DNA from: Pyrinomonas sp040289685
Lineage (GTDB): Bacteria; Acidobacteriota; Blastocatellia; Pyrinomonadales; Pyrinomonadaceae
Direction: 5' to 3'
Assembly (NCBI RefSeq): GCF_040289685.1
Contig: NZ_PSLQ01000013.1
Coordinates: forward strand, 1 to 59,828
Length of the DNA: 59,828 nucleotides
The notes beneath the pieces were generated by a model, which worked only from the letters and a program-made list of their open reading frames with translations, made no database searches and was not told where the DNA came from. Shown here one piece after another: positions 8,239 through 16,404 of this stretch. Numbering within the stretch: position 1 is the first letter of the stretch; each line of letters opens with the position of its first letter. The translations under genes were made by a program, and so were the position numbers.

Positions 8239-8829
8239 ATGCGGGAAAATTCCAAAGGGATGCTCAGAACGATCTTGGTCGCGAGTTTGACGACGCTGGC
8301 TGTTGCCGGCGTCGCTCGGGCGATCGCGCGCGATGACAGACCGCAGGTCGTCTCGCGGGTTGATCTCGATCGTTACGTTGGCACATGGTACGAGATCGCG
8401 CGCTATCCGAACCGCTTCCAGCGGCAGTGCGTTGGCGACACCACGGCGACTTACGAACTTCGCCCCGACGGCAAGATCCGCGTCACCAACCGGTGCCGAA
8501 AAAGGGACGGCAAATTCGATACGGCCAAAGGCACGGCGCGCGTGGTCGATAAACGGACCAACGCCAAGCTCAAGGTCACCTTCTTCTGGCCGTTTTCGGG
8601 CGATTACTGGATCATCGATCTCGATCCGGACTACCGTTATGCCGTTGTGGGCGCGCCGTCGCGCAAGTACCTGTGGATATTGAGTCGGACGCCGCAACTG
8701 GACGAAGCGACTTATCGGCGCATACTGGAGCGCGTCGCGGCACAAGGTTTCGATGTCGAACGCTTGGTCAAAACGCCGCAGAGGGCGGGAGCAACTGAGC
8801 GGAAAAACGCCGAAATCGTGAGCCGCTAA
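8239..8829 (+). CDS. Lipocalin family protein (Blc-like), exported
   Basis: A 196-aa protein with an N-terminal signal segment (LRTILVASLTTLAVAGVARA) and a lipocalin domain. The first lipocalin motif is clear: VDLDRYVGTWYEIARYPNRF near residues 41-60, followed by the strands typical of bacterial Blc (CVGDTTATYELRPDGKIRVT, YWIIDLDPDYRYAVVG, YLWILSRTP). Blc proteins bind fatty acids or lysophospholipids in the envelope. No lipobox cysteine is seen, so it is probably periplasmic rather than a lipoprotein. It starts 15 nt after the MBL-hydrolase stop and is likely cotranscribed. Confidence 0.9.
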   Translation: MRENSKGMLRTILVASLTTLAVAGVARAIARDDRPQVVSRVDLDRYVGTWYEIARYPNRFQRQCVGDTTATYELRPDGKIRVTNRCRKRDGKFDTAKGTARVVDKRTNAKLKVTFFWPFSGDYWIIDLDPDYRYAVVGAPSRKYLWILSRTPQLDEATYRRILERVAAQGFDVERLVKTPQRAGATERKNAEIVSR

Positions 8830-8936
8830 CGCGAATTAACCGAGCGGGGACTTCGGCCAGCGATACGCAGGCGTTCGGTCACGCGCTGCTGTCTGGCTCG
8901 GCGCGCGCTCTTGCCAAGCAATCTGTTCGAAGATAA

Positions 8937-8965
8937 GGAAGCGGAACGAGCGTCGTTCCGCTTCC
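8937..8965 (-). terminator. Perfect 13-bp hairpin between convergent genes
   Basis: GGAAGCGGAACGA and its exact complement flank a 3-nt loop. It lies between the ends of the lipocalin gene and the leftward small ORF at 8996. On the minus strand the hairpin is followed by TTATCTT, a modest U-rich tail, so it probably ends the fbaB transcript and may act both ways. Confidence 0.6.
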
Positions 8966-8995
8966 CCTTGCAAGAGTGGCGAAGCGCTTCCGCGC

Positions 8996-9208
8996 TTACC
9001 CCAAATTGGCTTGTTTCAGTTCTTCCCACCGTCGCCTCTTTTCTTCTTCTAAATCGCTTGGAAGCGTCTCGATGGGGATGCCCTCTTCAGCGCAAAACTT
9101 TCGCCACAGGACGAAACGGACGTCGAGCTGTCCGGTTTCATCCGAGATGGCGTTCGGAATTTTCTGCGAGGTCTGCTCGTCGGGGTTGATCTTCTCTCGT
9201 TGGTTCAC
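8996..9208 (-). CDS. Hypothetical small protein downstream of fbaB
   Basis: A 70-aa charged protein, starting at a GTG and ending in a helical stretch (LEEEKRRRWEELKQANLG). No family recognised. Support comes from its position: it follows fbaB by about 40 nt on the same strand and is closed by a strong hairpin 30 nt beyond its stop. The ribosome site is weak, so the start is uncertain. Confidence 0.55.
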   Translation of the reverse strand: MNQREKINPDEQTSQKIPNAISDETGQLDVRFVLWRKFCAEEGIPIETLPSDLEEEKRRRWEELKQANLG

Positions 9209-9249
9209 TTCGTTTCAGATTTTACATCCTTGTTCTTCGGTGCTTTCCG

Positions 9250-10347
9250 TTATGCCACGGTGATCTCTGCGGCCAAGTACACGTCTTGAATCGCGTGGAG
9301 CAATTCGACGCCTTCGGCCATTGGTCGTTGAAAAGCTTTGCGCCCGGAGATGAGGCCCATGCCGCCGCCGCGCTTGTTGATCACCGCCGTGCGCACGGCC
9401 TCTTGCAAATCGCTCTTGCCTTTGGATTCGCCGCCGGAATTGATCAGTCCGCAACGCCCCATGTAGCAGTTGGCGACTTGATAGCGGACGAGGTCGATTG
9501 GATGATCGCTCGTCAACTCTTCGTAAACCTTCTTGTTCGTCTTACCGTAGGGCGATTCGTGACCGAGCACGAGGTAGCCGCCGTTTCTTTCAGGGAGTTT
9601 CTGTTTGATCAAGTCGGCTTGCATGGTCACGCCGAGGTGATTGGCTTGGCCGGTCAAATCAGCGGCCGTGTGCATGTCGCCTTCGGGCGTTTTGAATTTC
9701 GGGTTGCGCAGATAACACCAGAGGATGGTCGCCATGCCGAGTTCGTGGGCGTAAGCGAAGGCTTCAGCGATCTCGGTGATCTGGCGCGTGGATTCCTCGG
9801 AGCCAAAATAGACGGTTGCCCCGACGGCGACCGCGCCCATGTCGCGTGCTTGCTCGACGGTGCCGAAAAGTATTTGGTCGAACTTGTTCGGATAGGTCAG
9901 CAGTTCGTTGTGGTTGATCTTGACGATGAACGGGATCTTGTGCGCGTACTTGCGCGCGACGGAGCCGAGCACGCCGAAGGTCGAAGCGACCGCGTTGCAC
10001 CCGCCTTCGATGGCGAGCCGGACGATGTTCTCCGGGTCGAAGTAGTCCGGATTAGGAGCAAACGAGGCGCCCGCCGAATGTTCGACGCCTTGATCCACTG
10101 GAAGAATAGAGAGGTAGCCTGTGCCCGCAAGGCGTCCGTGATTGAAAAGCGCTTGCAGCGAGCGGAGCACTGGGGTCGGGCGATCCGACAGCGCCCAGAC
10201 GCGATCGACGAAGTCCGGTCCGGGAAGATGAAGCTTCTCTTTCGGGATGGTGCGCGATTGGTGCTCGAGCAGCTTGTGCGCTTCGTCGCCGAGCAACGAT
10301 TCGATGCGCGTCACGATGTCGCCCCCTTGCTTGATCTGCGTAACCAT
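9250..10347 (-). CDS. fbaB: Class I fructose-bisphosphate aldolase, FbaB/DhnA type
   Basis: A 365-aa aldolase that splits fructose 1,6-bisphosphate into two triose phosphates through a Schiff base, in glycolysis and gluconeogenesis. The sequence closely follows E. coli FbaB: LHLPGPDFVDRVWALSDRP, GTGYLSILPVDQGVEHSAGA, VARKYAHKIPFIVKINHNE, DLVRYQVANCYMGRCGLINS and AVRTAVINKRGGGMGLISGR. The start at 10347 is fixed by homology and by AAGGAGGA about 11 nt upstream; the frame extends to 10407 without homology. A TGATATAAT extended -10 lies 70 nt upstream. Confidence 0.95.
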   Translation of the reverse strand: MVTQIKQGGDIVTRIESLLGDEAHKLLEHQSRTIPKEKLHLPGPDFVDRVWALSDRPTPVLRSLQALFNHGRLAGTGYLSILPVDQGVEHSAGASFAPNPDYFDPENIVRLAIEGGCNAVASTFGVLGSVARKYAHKIPFIVKINHNELLTYPNKFDQILFGTVEQARDMGAVAVGATVYFGSEESTRQITEIAEAFAYAHELGMATILWCYLRNPKFKTPEGDMHTAADLTGQANHLGVTMQADLIKQKLPERNGGYLVLGHESPYGKTNKKVYEELTSDHPIDLVRYQVANCYMGRCGLINSGGESKGKSDLQEAVRTAVINKRGGGMGLISGRKAFQRPMAEGVELLHAIQDVYLAAEITVA

Positions 10348-10416
10348 ACTCGGTCGATTCCTCCTTCTTATCTTTTGACCTGACGGAAGAAAGGTCGCTC
10401 CCAACAAAGAGCGAAG

Positions 10417-10425
10417 ATTATATCA
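10417..10425 (-). promoter_or_regulatory. Extended -10 promoter element for fbaB
   Basis: TGATATAAT on the minus strand is a perfect TGnTATAAT extended -10. It lies 70 nt before the fbaB ATG. No good -35 is seen, as expected for extended -10 promoters. Confidence 0.5.
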
Positions 10426-10573
10426 CGCGCGCGCGATCACCGGTTAAATTTTTCGAGGGCCGGAGACGAACTGCGGTGCCGAAAACAAGTCCGCGTGTGG
10501 GTCGTTTAAACTCGGCGTATTGTTACACCTCAGCTTCGACGCGCCCCAGCGAAAGAACGTCGAACCCGAAGCG

Positions 10574-11680
10574 CTAAAACTTATGTCCTAAGGCATCAAT
10601 CAGTCCAATCAACGTCCCCTTTTCATCAACGACGACCAACGCACGCAATCCATTTCGCTTCATCTTCTCTATAGCGGAGCGGAGCGGCATGGAAGCTTCG
10701 ACGATGAGATCCTTGTTGACGGGGCGCATCGCTTCCGCGACGCGCGTTCGGTACCACTTGTCAGGTGTAAGTCGGCTCAAATCTTCCAAAGATAGCAGCC
10801 CGTAGAGCCGTCCGTCGCGTGCGATCAGATAGACGGTCCGCTGATGCAGCGGCAAGATGTTATTGATGAAGTGGCTGATGAGAAGGTCGGGATCGAGCGC
10901 CATCGGAGCGAGCATGATGTCGGCGACACAGCGTTCGCTCGCTGGACGGAGCACAGCGCGCGCCGCATCCCACAGGAAGAGGCCGACCAAACCGGACCAG
11001 AGCGCCATGAACGGATCGCCGAGACGGAAGTAGAAGTAGAGACCGAAAACGACGAGCAAGGCGGCGATGATCTGTCCGCCCAAACAGGCTGTGCGCGTCG
11101 CTTCGCGCAAGCGTCCTGTGCGGTGCCAGAGAAAGGCGCGCAGGATGCGCCCGCCATCGAGCGGATAACCGGGCAATAGATTGAAGACGGCGATCAGCAG
11201 ATTCCACCACCCGACGATGAAGAAGGCCGCCGCGGCCACGTAAAACTTCGCCGTCGCGGCCAGCGTCATCGCGCCGAAGGCGACGAGCGCGAAGACGAAA
11301 CTCGACGCCGGTCCGGCGAGCGCGATGCGAAATTCCGCTCCTGGATCCTCAGGTTCGCGCCGCAAACGCGCCAAGCCACCGAAAGGATGGAGCACGATCT
11401 CTTCGATCTCTATCCCTTCGGCGCGGGCGACGAGCGCGTGCGCCAGCTCGTGACCGAAGATCGAAAGAAAGAGCGCCACCGTTGTTGCGACGCCGATCGC
11501 CCAAGCCAAAGGTTCATCAACGCGCACAAGGCGCGTCGTCGTCGTCCCGCGCGTGAAATTGATGGCGAGAACGTAAACGCTCAACGCGAAGATGATGAAC
11601 CAGCGCCCATCGATGCGCACCGGAATGGCGCGCACGCGCGCAACCTGAAACTTCCTGTTGAAAAAACCGAAGAGACTCAT
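10574..11680 (-). CDS. Site-2 protease family M50 metalloprotease with CBS domains
   Basis: A 368-aa integral membrane protease. Zinc site: FGHELAHALV (His77, Glu78, His81) and the second signature NLLPGYPLDGGR near residue 165. Six or so transmembrane helices surround these motifs, and the C-terminal third (about residues 250-368) holds a CBS-domain pair ending LVVVDEKGTLIGLIDALG, which may sense a nucleotide. Such SpoIVFB/Rip3-like proteases cut membrane-anchored regulators; the substrate here is unknown. The ATG at 11680 is chosen because homology begins near FGFFNRKFQVARVRAIPVRI; a start at 11728 is also open. Confidence 0.9.
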   Translation of the reverse strand: MSLFGFFNRKFQVARVRAIPVRIDGRWFIIFALSVYVLAINFTRGTTTTRLVRVDEPLAWAIGVATTVALFLSIFGHELAHALVARAEGIEIEEIVLHPFGGLARLRREPEDPGAEFRIALAGPASSFVFALVAFGAMTLAATAKFYVAAAAFFIVGWWNLLIAVFNLLPGYPLDGGRILRAFLWHRTGRLREATRTACLGGQIIAALLVVFGLYFYFRLGDPFMALWSGLVGLFLWDAARAVLRPASERCVADIMLAPMALDPDLLISHFINNILPLHQRTVYLIARDGRLYGLLSLEDLSRLTPDKWYRTRVAEAMRPVNKDLIVEASMPLRSAIEKMKRNGLRALVVVDEKGTLIGLIDALGHKF

Positions 11681-11826
11681 GCTCGCAGTGACCTTAACCG
11701 CGCCGCTTACGTGCGCGTTAGCGCGCAAAGATGTTGGACGCGGGCAGGAGCCGTGTTCGAGAGAAAAAGCGGCGTCGCCTGCCGATGCTTCAACCCGCTT
11801 TTGCTTCCCGTCGGAAGGAAGGCGGA

Positions 11827-12414
11827 TCAGTCACGCGTCCTCGCGGGCGGACCTTTGATGCCGTACCGTTTCAACTCTTCGGTCAGCAATTCACGAAGTA
11901 CCATATCCATTTGCGGCCAGAGCTTGAGTTGAGCCTTTTGCACGGCTTCGGCGGCCATGCGCGGCGTAAGCGTCACGATCTTTTGCCCAACGGGAGAGCG
12001 GTAGAATGCAACCAGCGCTTGCAGCTCTTCAGTGGTGAAGAGTTGGTCGTAGATCTCGGTTTGAAACTCTTCGGCAATGGCGGCGAAATCGATCCTCTGC
12101 GCCACCCTTTCGCGTATCTTCCGGTTCGTTGCGTCGAGTCTCGCGGCAAACGACTCGATGATTCGCTTCTTTTGTGTCGGCGTCAGGCTTGGATCGACCG
12201 CGATGGTTGCTTCGAAGCTTTGCTTTAGTTGTTCTACAAAGAAGTTGTCGAGTAACTCGGAGATCTGGGTGGCGTTGTTTCTCACTTGAAGCAGGTCATT
12301 GAGCTGCCGAATGAGCGCCAGCTTTTCGGGCGAAATGGTCCCTTGCGCGTGAGCCAACGGTGCGATTGAGGCGAAAGCCAGAAAGATCATCGTTCGACCG
12401 GTATGTCTGAGCAT
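11827..12414 (-). CDS. DUF2059 domain protein, exported
   Basis: A 195-aa protein with a signal peptide (TGRTMIFLAFASIAPLAHAQ) followed by an all-helical DUF2059 domain, including the typical YDQLFTTEELQALVAFYRSP and VGQKIVTLTPRMAAEAVQKA segments. DUF2059 proteins are periplasmic and of unknown function. The start at 12414 has GGGAGGT 6 nt upstream; the frame runs on to 12705 inside mreB but is not coding there. It lies about 105 nt downstream of mreB on the same strand. Confidence 0.88.
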   Translation of the reverse strand: MLRHTGRTMIFLAFASIAPLAHAQGTISPEKLALIRQLNDLLQVRNNATQISELLDNFFVEQLKQSFEATIAVDPSLTPTQKKRIIESFAARLDATNRKIRERVAQRIDFAAIAEEFQTEIYDQLFTTEELQALVAFYRSPVGQKIVTLTPRMAAEAVQKAQLKLWPQMDMVLRELLTEELKRYGIKGPPARTRD

Positions 12415-12520
12415 GCTTACACCTCCCCTCTGGAATGATTGATCGAAGGGGGGCGCGTCCGTGCCGTTCACCGCACGCCCGCACAAAGCGACTGTTGAAG
12501 ATGGTGACCGCCAGTTGACG

Positions 12521-13633
12521 TTAACCCTCCAAAGGACTCGGTTGAGCGCCGACGATCGGATAGTGCTCTTGCCGGGTGACGCGCCGCAGTAGAAGCGGTT
12601 CGTCGAAAAGCTGAGCCAGCCCGCGCACGATGGCGTAGCGCGGCTCGTCGGCGACGCGCGTTGCCAGTTGCGTCTCTTTCTGCAAAAACTGCGCCATGCC
12701 TTCAAGCAGTGCGCCGCCGCCCGTCAAGATAATGCCGCGGTCGTAAATGTCGGCGGCGACTTCGGGTTGCAACTCGGCGAGCGAATTGCGCACCTCTTCG
12801 GCGATCTTGCGCACGATGGCTTGCGTAACGATGTAGATCTCGCCCGCTGTGACATCAACTGCGCCGGGCCGCCCCGTTTGAACATCTCGCCCGCGCACGT
12901 TGATGCGCTTATCTGGATCTTTTGGCTCGATGGCCGAACCGAGATCGATCTTCAACCGCTCGGCGGTCGGTTCGCCGATGATCAGGCCGCGGTAACGGCG
13001 CAAACGGTCGAGGATGGCCGCGTCGATGTCGGAGCTCCCGATCCGTTCGGCGTGCGATTGAATGATCGTGCCGCGCGCGACGACGGCGACGTTGGTCGTG
13101 CTCGCGCCGATGTCCACCACGGCTGCCGCGTGCGGATCGTCAACGCGAATGCCGGCGCCGATGGCTGCGGCGAGTCCCTCTTCGACCATATAAACGCGCC
13201 CGATGTGAGCGTGTTCGGCGGCGGCCAGCAACGCGCGCTGTTCGACTTGGGTGACGCCCGATAGCACGCTCATGATAGCGCGGCGGCTGAAATGCGAAAA
13301 ACCGCTGCGCGCCTTGCGCACGAAGTATTCGAGCATCTGCTGCGTGCGTTCGAAATCGGCGACCACGCCATCGACTAGCGGCGCGATCAACGTGATATCG
13401 CGCGCTTCGCGCCCCCACATCTCTTGGGCTTCGCGTCCGATGGCCACCACTTCGCCGGTGATCTTGTTGACGGCGACCACGGACGGTTCATCGACGACGA
13501 TGCCGCGCCCGCGCACGGCGATGATCGTCGAAGCCGATCCCATGTCGATTGCCATCGAATCGGAAACGAGATCGCGCAGGCGATTAAAGCGCATGAAGGA
13601 GCGGGTCTTCTGCATGAGTGAGTAGGATGACAT
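12521..13633 (-). CDS. mreB: Rod shape-determining protein, MreB/Mbl family actin
   Basis: A 370-aa bacterial actin that polymerises under the inner membrane and guides cell-wall elongation. Visible ATPase motifs: phosphate-1 AIDMGSAST near residue 28-36, phosphate-2 AAVVDIGASTTNVAVV, and the adenosine motif GIILTGGGALLEGMAQFL. The segment EPSVVAVNKITGEVVAIGRE is typical MreB. A basic, partly hydrophobic N-terminus (MRFNRLRDLVSD) may aid membrane binding. mreC, mreD and rodA do not follow, which differs from the common mre operon; DUF2059 and M50 genes follow instead. Confidence 0.93.
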   Translation of the reverse strand: MSSYSLMQKTRSFMRFNRLRDLVSDSMAIDMGSASTIIAVRGRGIVVDEPSVVAVNKITGEVVAIGREAQEMWGREARDITLIAPLVDGVVADFERTQQMLEYFVRKARSGFSHFSRRAIMSVLSGVTQVEQRALLAAAEHAHIGRVYMVEEGLAAAIGAGIRVDDPHAAAVVDIGASTTNVAVVARGTIIQSHAERIGSSDIDAAILDRLRRYRGLIIGEPTAERLKIDLGSAIEPKDPDKRINVRGRDVQTGRPGAVDVTAGEIYIVTQAIVRKIAEEVRNSLAELQPEVAADIYDRGIILTGGGALLEGMAQFLQKETQLATRVADEPRYAIVRGLAQLFDEPLLLRRVTRQEHYPIVGAQPSPLEG

Positions 13634-13975
13634 AGCGACTCAAAAAGTTTTGCGGCCCATTTCGGGCACTGAACCGAGTTTACCGGGAGCTTTCAAAGCG
13701 CGAATTCATGCGCACGAAATCGGAAACGGTTCCGCGCCGGACGAGTATGGCAGCCAGCTTTGCCTTCGGCGGTTACTTCCGTTCGCGCCACAAAAGTTTA
13801 CTCCGAACGGCGCGCGATTCCAACAGCCGTGACGGTGGGCACAGTCGGTCCGGCGAGTTGCCTTGCGCGCGGGGTGGGTTGCGGATTGGGCGCACGACGA
13901 AAGTCGTTTCACTTGGGCGTTGGGCGGATTTGCCGCTCCCAAGACCGGTTATATGCGCCGCCGAGCTTTCTTTGC
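13634..13975. other. Intergenic region upstream of mreB
   Basis: Divergent region between mreB and the small ORF at 14092. Several short overlapping frames appear on both strands but none resembles a known protein, and their composition looks random. No clear mreB promoter was found. Confidence 0.4.
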
Positions 13976-14002
13976 GTAACTTTCATGTAACTTTTTGTTA
14001 AC
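13976..14002 (+). promoter_or_regulatory. Candidate Pho box, three 11-bp units, upstream of small ORF and porin
   Basis: GTAAC at 13976, GTAAC at 13987 and TTAAC at 13998 are spaced exactly 11 bp. The same (T/G)T(A/C)A repeat at 11-bp spacing precedes pstS and two receptor genes in this window. PhoB-type regulators bind 11-bp direct repeats. A weak -10-like TTGGAT (14012-14017) lies 9 bp after the last unit; a more usual TATACT lies at 14036. Confidence 0.6.
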
Positions 14003-14011
14003 GCCGACCGG

Positions 14012-14041
14012 TTGGATTCCCCGTACGGGTCGGGCTATACT
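14012..14041 (+). promoter_or_regulatory. Possible sigma-70 promoter of the small ORF/porin unit
   Basis: TTGGAT (14012-14017), an 18-nt spacer and TATACT (14036-14041). The -35 is poor, which fits an activator-dependent promoter. The -10 is overlapped by one arm of a large inverted repeat (14038-14069). Confidence 0.45.
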
Positions 14042-14069
14042 CGGTAAGCTTCTGAAGCTTTCCCGAGTA
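14038..14069 (+). promoter_or_regulatory. Inverted repeat overlapping the -10: operator or leader hairpin
   Basis: TACTCGG (14038-14044) pairs with CCGAGTA (14063-14069), and inside it AAGCTT pairs with AAGCTT around a CTG loop. The left arm covers the last four bases of the TATACT element. It could be a repressor operator or, if transcription starts further upstream, a 13-bp leader stem-loop just before the AGGAG ribosome site. Confidence 0.55.
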
Positions 14070-14091
14070 TCACACAGGAGCCGCTTGACCC

Positions 14092-14316
14092 GTGTCGATT
14101 GCCAACGAGTTAAGTAGCGAGGTCGCCGTGGCGATGATCGCGCGCAGCGACAGTCAGTCGGTTCGATCCGTGCAAGATATGACGCAGATCCTGCTGGCCT
14201 TTCATCACGCGCTGAGAACCATTACGGCAGAATCTCGACGCCGAAGGCGCAATGAAATCGCTCGTCGGCAGGCGATGGATGGATTCGGTAACAGCGCGGC
14301 TTTTAGCGGACATTGA
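14092..14316 (+). CDS. Hypothetical small protein ahead of the porin
   Basis: A 74-aa protein from a GTG with AGGAG (14076-14080) 11 nt upstream. It has a helical N-terminal part (ANELSSEVAVAMIARSDSQS) and a very basic RRRRRNE-type stretch near residue 50. No family recognised and no membrane segment. It is the first frame after the Pho-box-like element and the inverted repeat, and is followed by a porin gene after a 137-nt gap, so it may be a leader gene of that unit. Confidence 0.5.
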   Translation: MSIANELSSEVAVAMIARSDSQSVRSVQDMTQILLAFHHALRTITAESRRRRRNEIARRQAMDGFGNSAAFSGH

Positions 14317-14453
14317 GCGACCGCCAGCTTTAGCGCGTTTCGGCTCGTCGCGAAACGTGAAAGAGCGCGACTGGGGCTTGTTGCAGCTCGCGCGAAGCGC
14401 GGATCGCACTGCCTTTCGATCTCAACCACAACTGGGAAGAGGATGCTTTGCCG

Positions 14454-16247
14454 ATGAACAAACCGAAGCTCCGCCCTTTTTTTGTGTACCTGCTCGTTCA
14501 GCTTGCGTTCAGCTCGATCGCCGTCGCGCAAGAGCGCCTAACCCCCGACGCAGCAGCCTCTTCCGATGCACGCGCGCTCGATGAGATGCGACGCGAACTG
14601 CGCGCGCAACGTGCGGAGATCGAGCGGCTACGCGCGGCGCTGGCTGCGCAAATGCGTCTCATCGAAGAGATGCGCGCGCGCATCGAAGCTCAAGCGGTCG
14701 CAAATGGTTCGCGCGATTCGGTCGGTCTCGCTGCTGCCAACGGGCGCTCTTCGACAACAGATTCAAAAGAGTCGCCTCGCGGTGCGATTCAACCGGCAAG
14801 CGTCGAGCCGCGCGATTCGACGACCAGCGCGCAGGCCGCGCCGGTCGGGCAAGGTGTTGAGGCGCGCCTTACGCGGGTTGAAGCCGAGAGCAAGCGGACC
14901 GCTGAGACCGTGCGTCGGCAGCTCGGCTCGATCAGTTTCAGCGGCGACCTGCGCCTTCGCTACGAGGGCTTTTACGGGCAATTGAACGCGCAACCGAGCC
15001 TCGCCATCCCTGGCACAGTCGGCAACGATCTTTCTTCACGTCACCGCTTGCGCGTGCGCGCCCGGTTGGCGATGCGCGGCACCGTTGGACGCGATCTGGC
15101 TTGGGGGTTGCGGCTTGCAACCGGAAGTTATGCGGATGCTATTTCGTCCAATCAAACGTTGACCGATTTCTTCAATCGCAAACCGTTTGCGCTCGATCAA
15201 GCCTTCGTCGCTTGGACGCCGAAGCGCCTTGCCGGTTTGAAGTTGCAGGGCGGCAAATTTGAAGCGCCGTGGCTTCGGACCGAGATGACCTTCGATGAAG
15301 ATCTGCAATTCGAAGGCTTCAGTCAGTCTTACACCAAGAGCTTCGAGACCGGCACGGTGCGCGAGCTTGCCGCAGTCGCGTGGCAGTTCCCCTTTCTCGA
15401 ACGCAATGCGACGTTGGTGGTGGACCAAAACGGCAGGTTGAACCTTGAAGAATCGCGCCGTGCCGGGCGCGATCTGGCGCTCTTCGGTGCACAAGCGCGA
15501 GCGCGTCTGGCTTTCGGCGAGAGAACTCGGTTAACGCTTGCTGTGGCCGAGATCTATTTTTCGGGCACGCAGTTCATCACGCCCGCGCAATTTTTCGGCA
15601 ACGGAGTGCAATTGCCCGTCACGGTCAAAATCCCGGCAACCGCAACGACGCCAGCGCAGACGGTCACTGCACAGGTCGTCATCCCACGCGATCTGCTCGT
15701 TGCGGGAAATGGAAACCTCGGACTGTCGTCTGCGACCAACAACGCCATCAATCGCGACGGGCGGCTCGCATCTGGCTTTAACTTGATCGATTTCATCGGC
15801 AAGCTCGAATTGGCGCACAACCGCCGCTTCCCCGTCACGCTGATCTTCAACTCCGTCGTCAACACGCGCACTCGTCCGGTGACCATCGCCGGACCAAATG
15901 GCAACCCTCTCGTGCTGCCAAACGATGAGGGCGCGGGCTACTGGGCTGAGCTGCAAGTCGGCAAAACGCGCGAACGCGGCGACATGCTCTTCGGTTACAC
16001 CTTGATGCGCATCGAAAAGGATGCCGTTTTGACGCCATTTAACTTCTCCGACATCGAGCGCCAGTCAGACGTGCGCGCGCACCGCTTCGTCTTCAGTTAC
16101 GCCGCTGATGCGCGCGTCGTGATCAATGTGACCGGCATCGTCACGCAACGGATGCACGGTCTGCTCGGCGTCTTCGGTAACACGCCTCCGGGGTCGCTCA
16201 ATCATCCGACGGCGCGCTTGCAAATCGATACGATCCTCAGGTTTTGA
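14454..16247 (+). CDS. Putative outer-membrane porin (Porin_5-like) with N-terminal coiled coil
   Basis: A 597-aa protein. A signal peptide (FFVYLLVQLAFSSIAVAQ) is followed by a heptad-rich coiled coil at about residues 40-90 (ALDEMRRELRAQRAEIERLR), a low-complexity linker, and from about residue 155 a beta-barrel (SFSGDLRLRYEGFYGQ, SSRHRLRVRARLAMRG, FVAWTPKRLAGLKLQGGKF) that ends in the terminal Phe of barrel proteins (LQIDTILRF). This matches the Porin_5 family, in which the coiled coil probably spans toward peptidoglycan. The ATG at 14454 is preferred over the TTG at 14448. A Pho-box-like element upstream suggests phosphate control and uptake of anions, which is inference only. Confidence 0.8.
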   Translation: MNKPKLRPFFVYLLVQLAFSSIAVAQERLTPDAAASSDARALDEMRRELRAQRAEIERLRAALAAQMRLIEEMRARIEAQAVANGSRDSVGLAAANGRSSTTDSKESPRGAIQPASVEPRDSTTSAQAAPVGQGVEARLTRVEAESKRTAETVRRQLGSISFSGDLRLRYEGFYGQLNAQPSLAIPGTVGNDLSSRHRLRVRARLAMRGTVGRDLAWGLRLATGSYADAISSNQTLTDFFNRKPFALDQAFVAWTPKRLAGLKLQGGKFEAPWLRTEMTFDEDLQFEGFSQSYTKSFETGTVRELAAVAWQFPFLERNATLVVDQNGRLNLEESRRAGRDLALFGAQARARLAFGERTRLTLAVAEIYFSGTQFITPAQFFGNGVQLPVTVKIPATATTPAQTVTAQVVIPRDLLVAGNGNLGLSSATNNAINRDGRLASGFNLIDFIGKLELAHNRRFPVTLIFNSVVNTRTRPVTIAGPNGNPLVLPNDEGAGYWAELQVGKTRERGDMLFGYTLMRIEKDAVLTPFNFSDIERQSDVRAHRFVFSYAADARVVINVTGIVTQRMHGLLGVFGNTPPGSLNHPTARLQIDTILRF

Positions 16248-16341
16248 CCGCGCTCAAGTCGCCCACAGTTCTCAAAGCCGCGGCGCGCAGCCGGGTGACT
16301 CGCAGCGCAGCGCGCGCCGCGTGTGGCTAGCTGACAACGGC

Positions 16342-16369
16342 CCATTGCGGCGAACGTTCGCCGCAGTGG
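16342..16369. terminator. 28-bp near-perfect palindrome between convergent genes
   Basis: CCATTGCGGCGAAC is followed directly by GTTCGCCGCAGTGG; the two arms are complementary except one position that becomes a G-U pair in RNA. It lies between the ends of the porin gene and the leftward zinc-ribbon gene. There is no T-tract, so it is either a bidirectional terminator hairpin or a protein-binding palindrome. Confidence 0.45.
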
Positions 16370-16404
16370 TGGTCTCCGCCGGACCAGCGGACTCGCAGGA
16401 TAGG

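Noticed and set aside
7573..8745. 390-codon leftward frame
   Set aside because: Antisense to the MBL hydrolase and lipocalin, whose motifs are intact.
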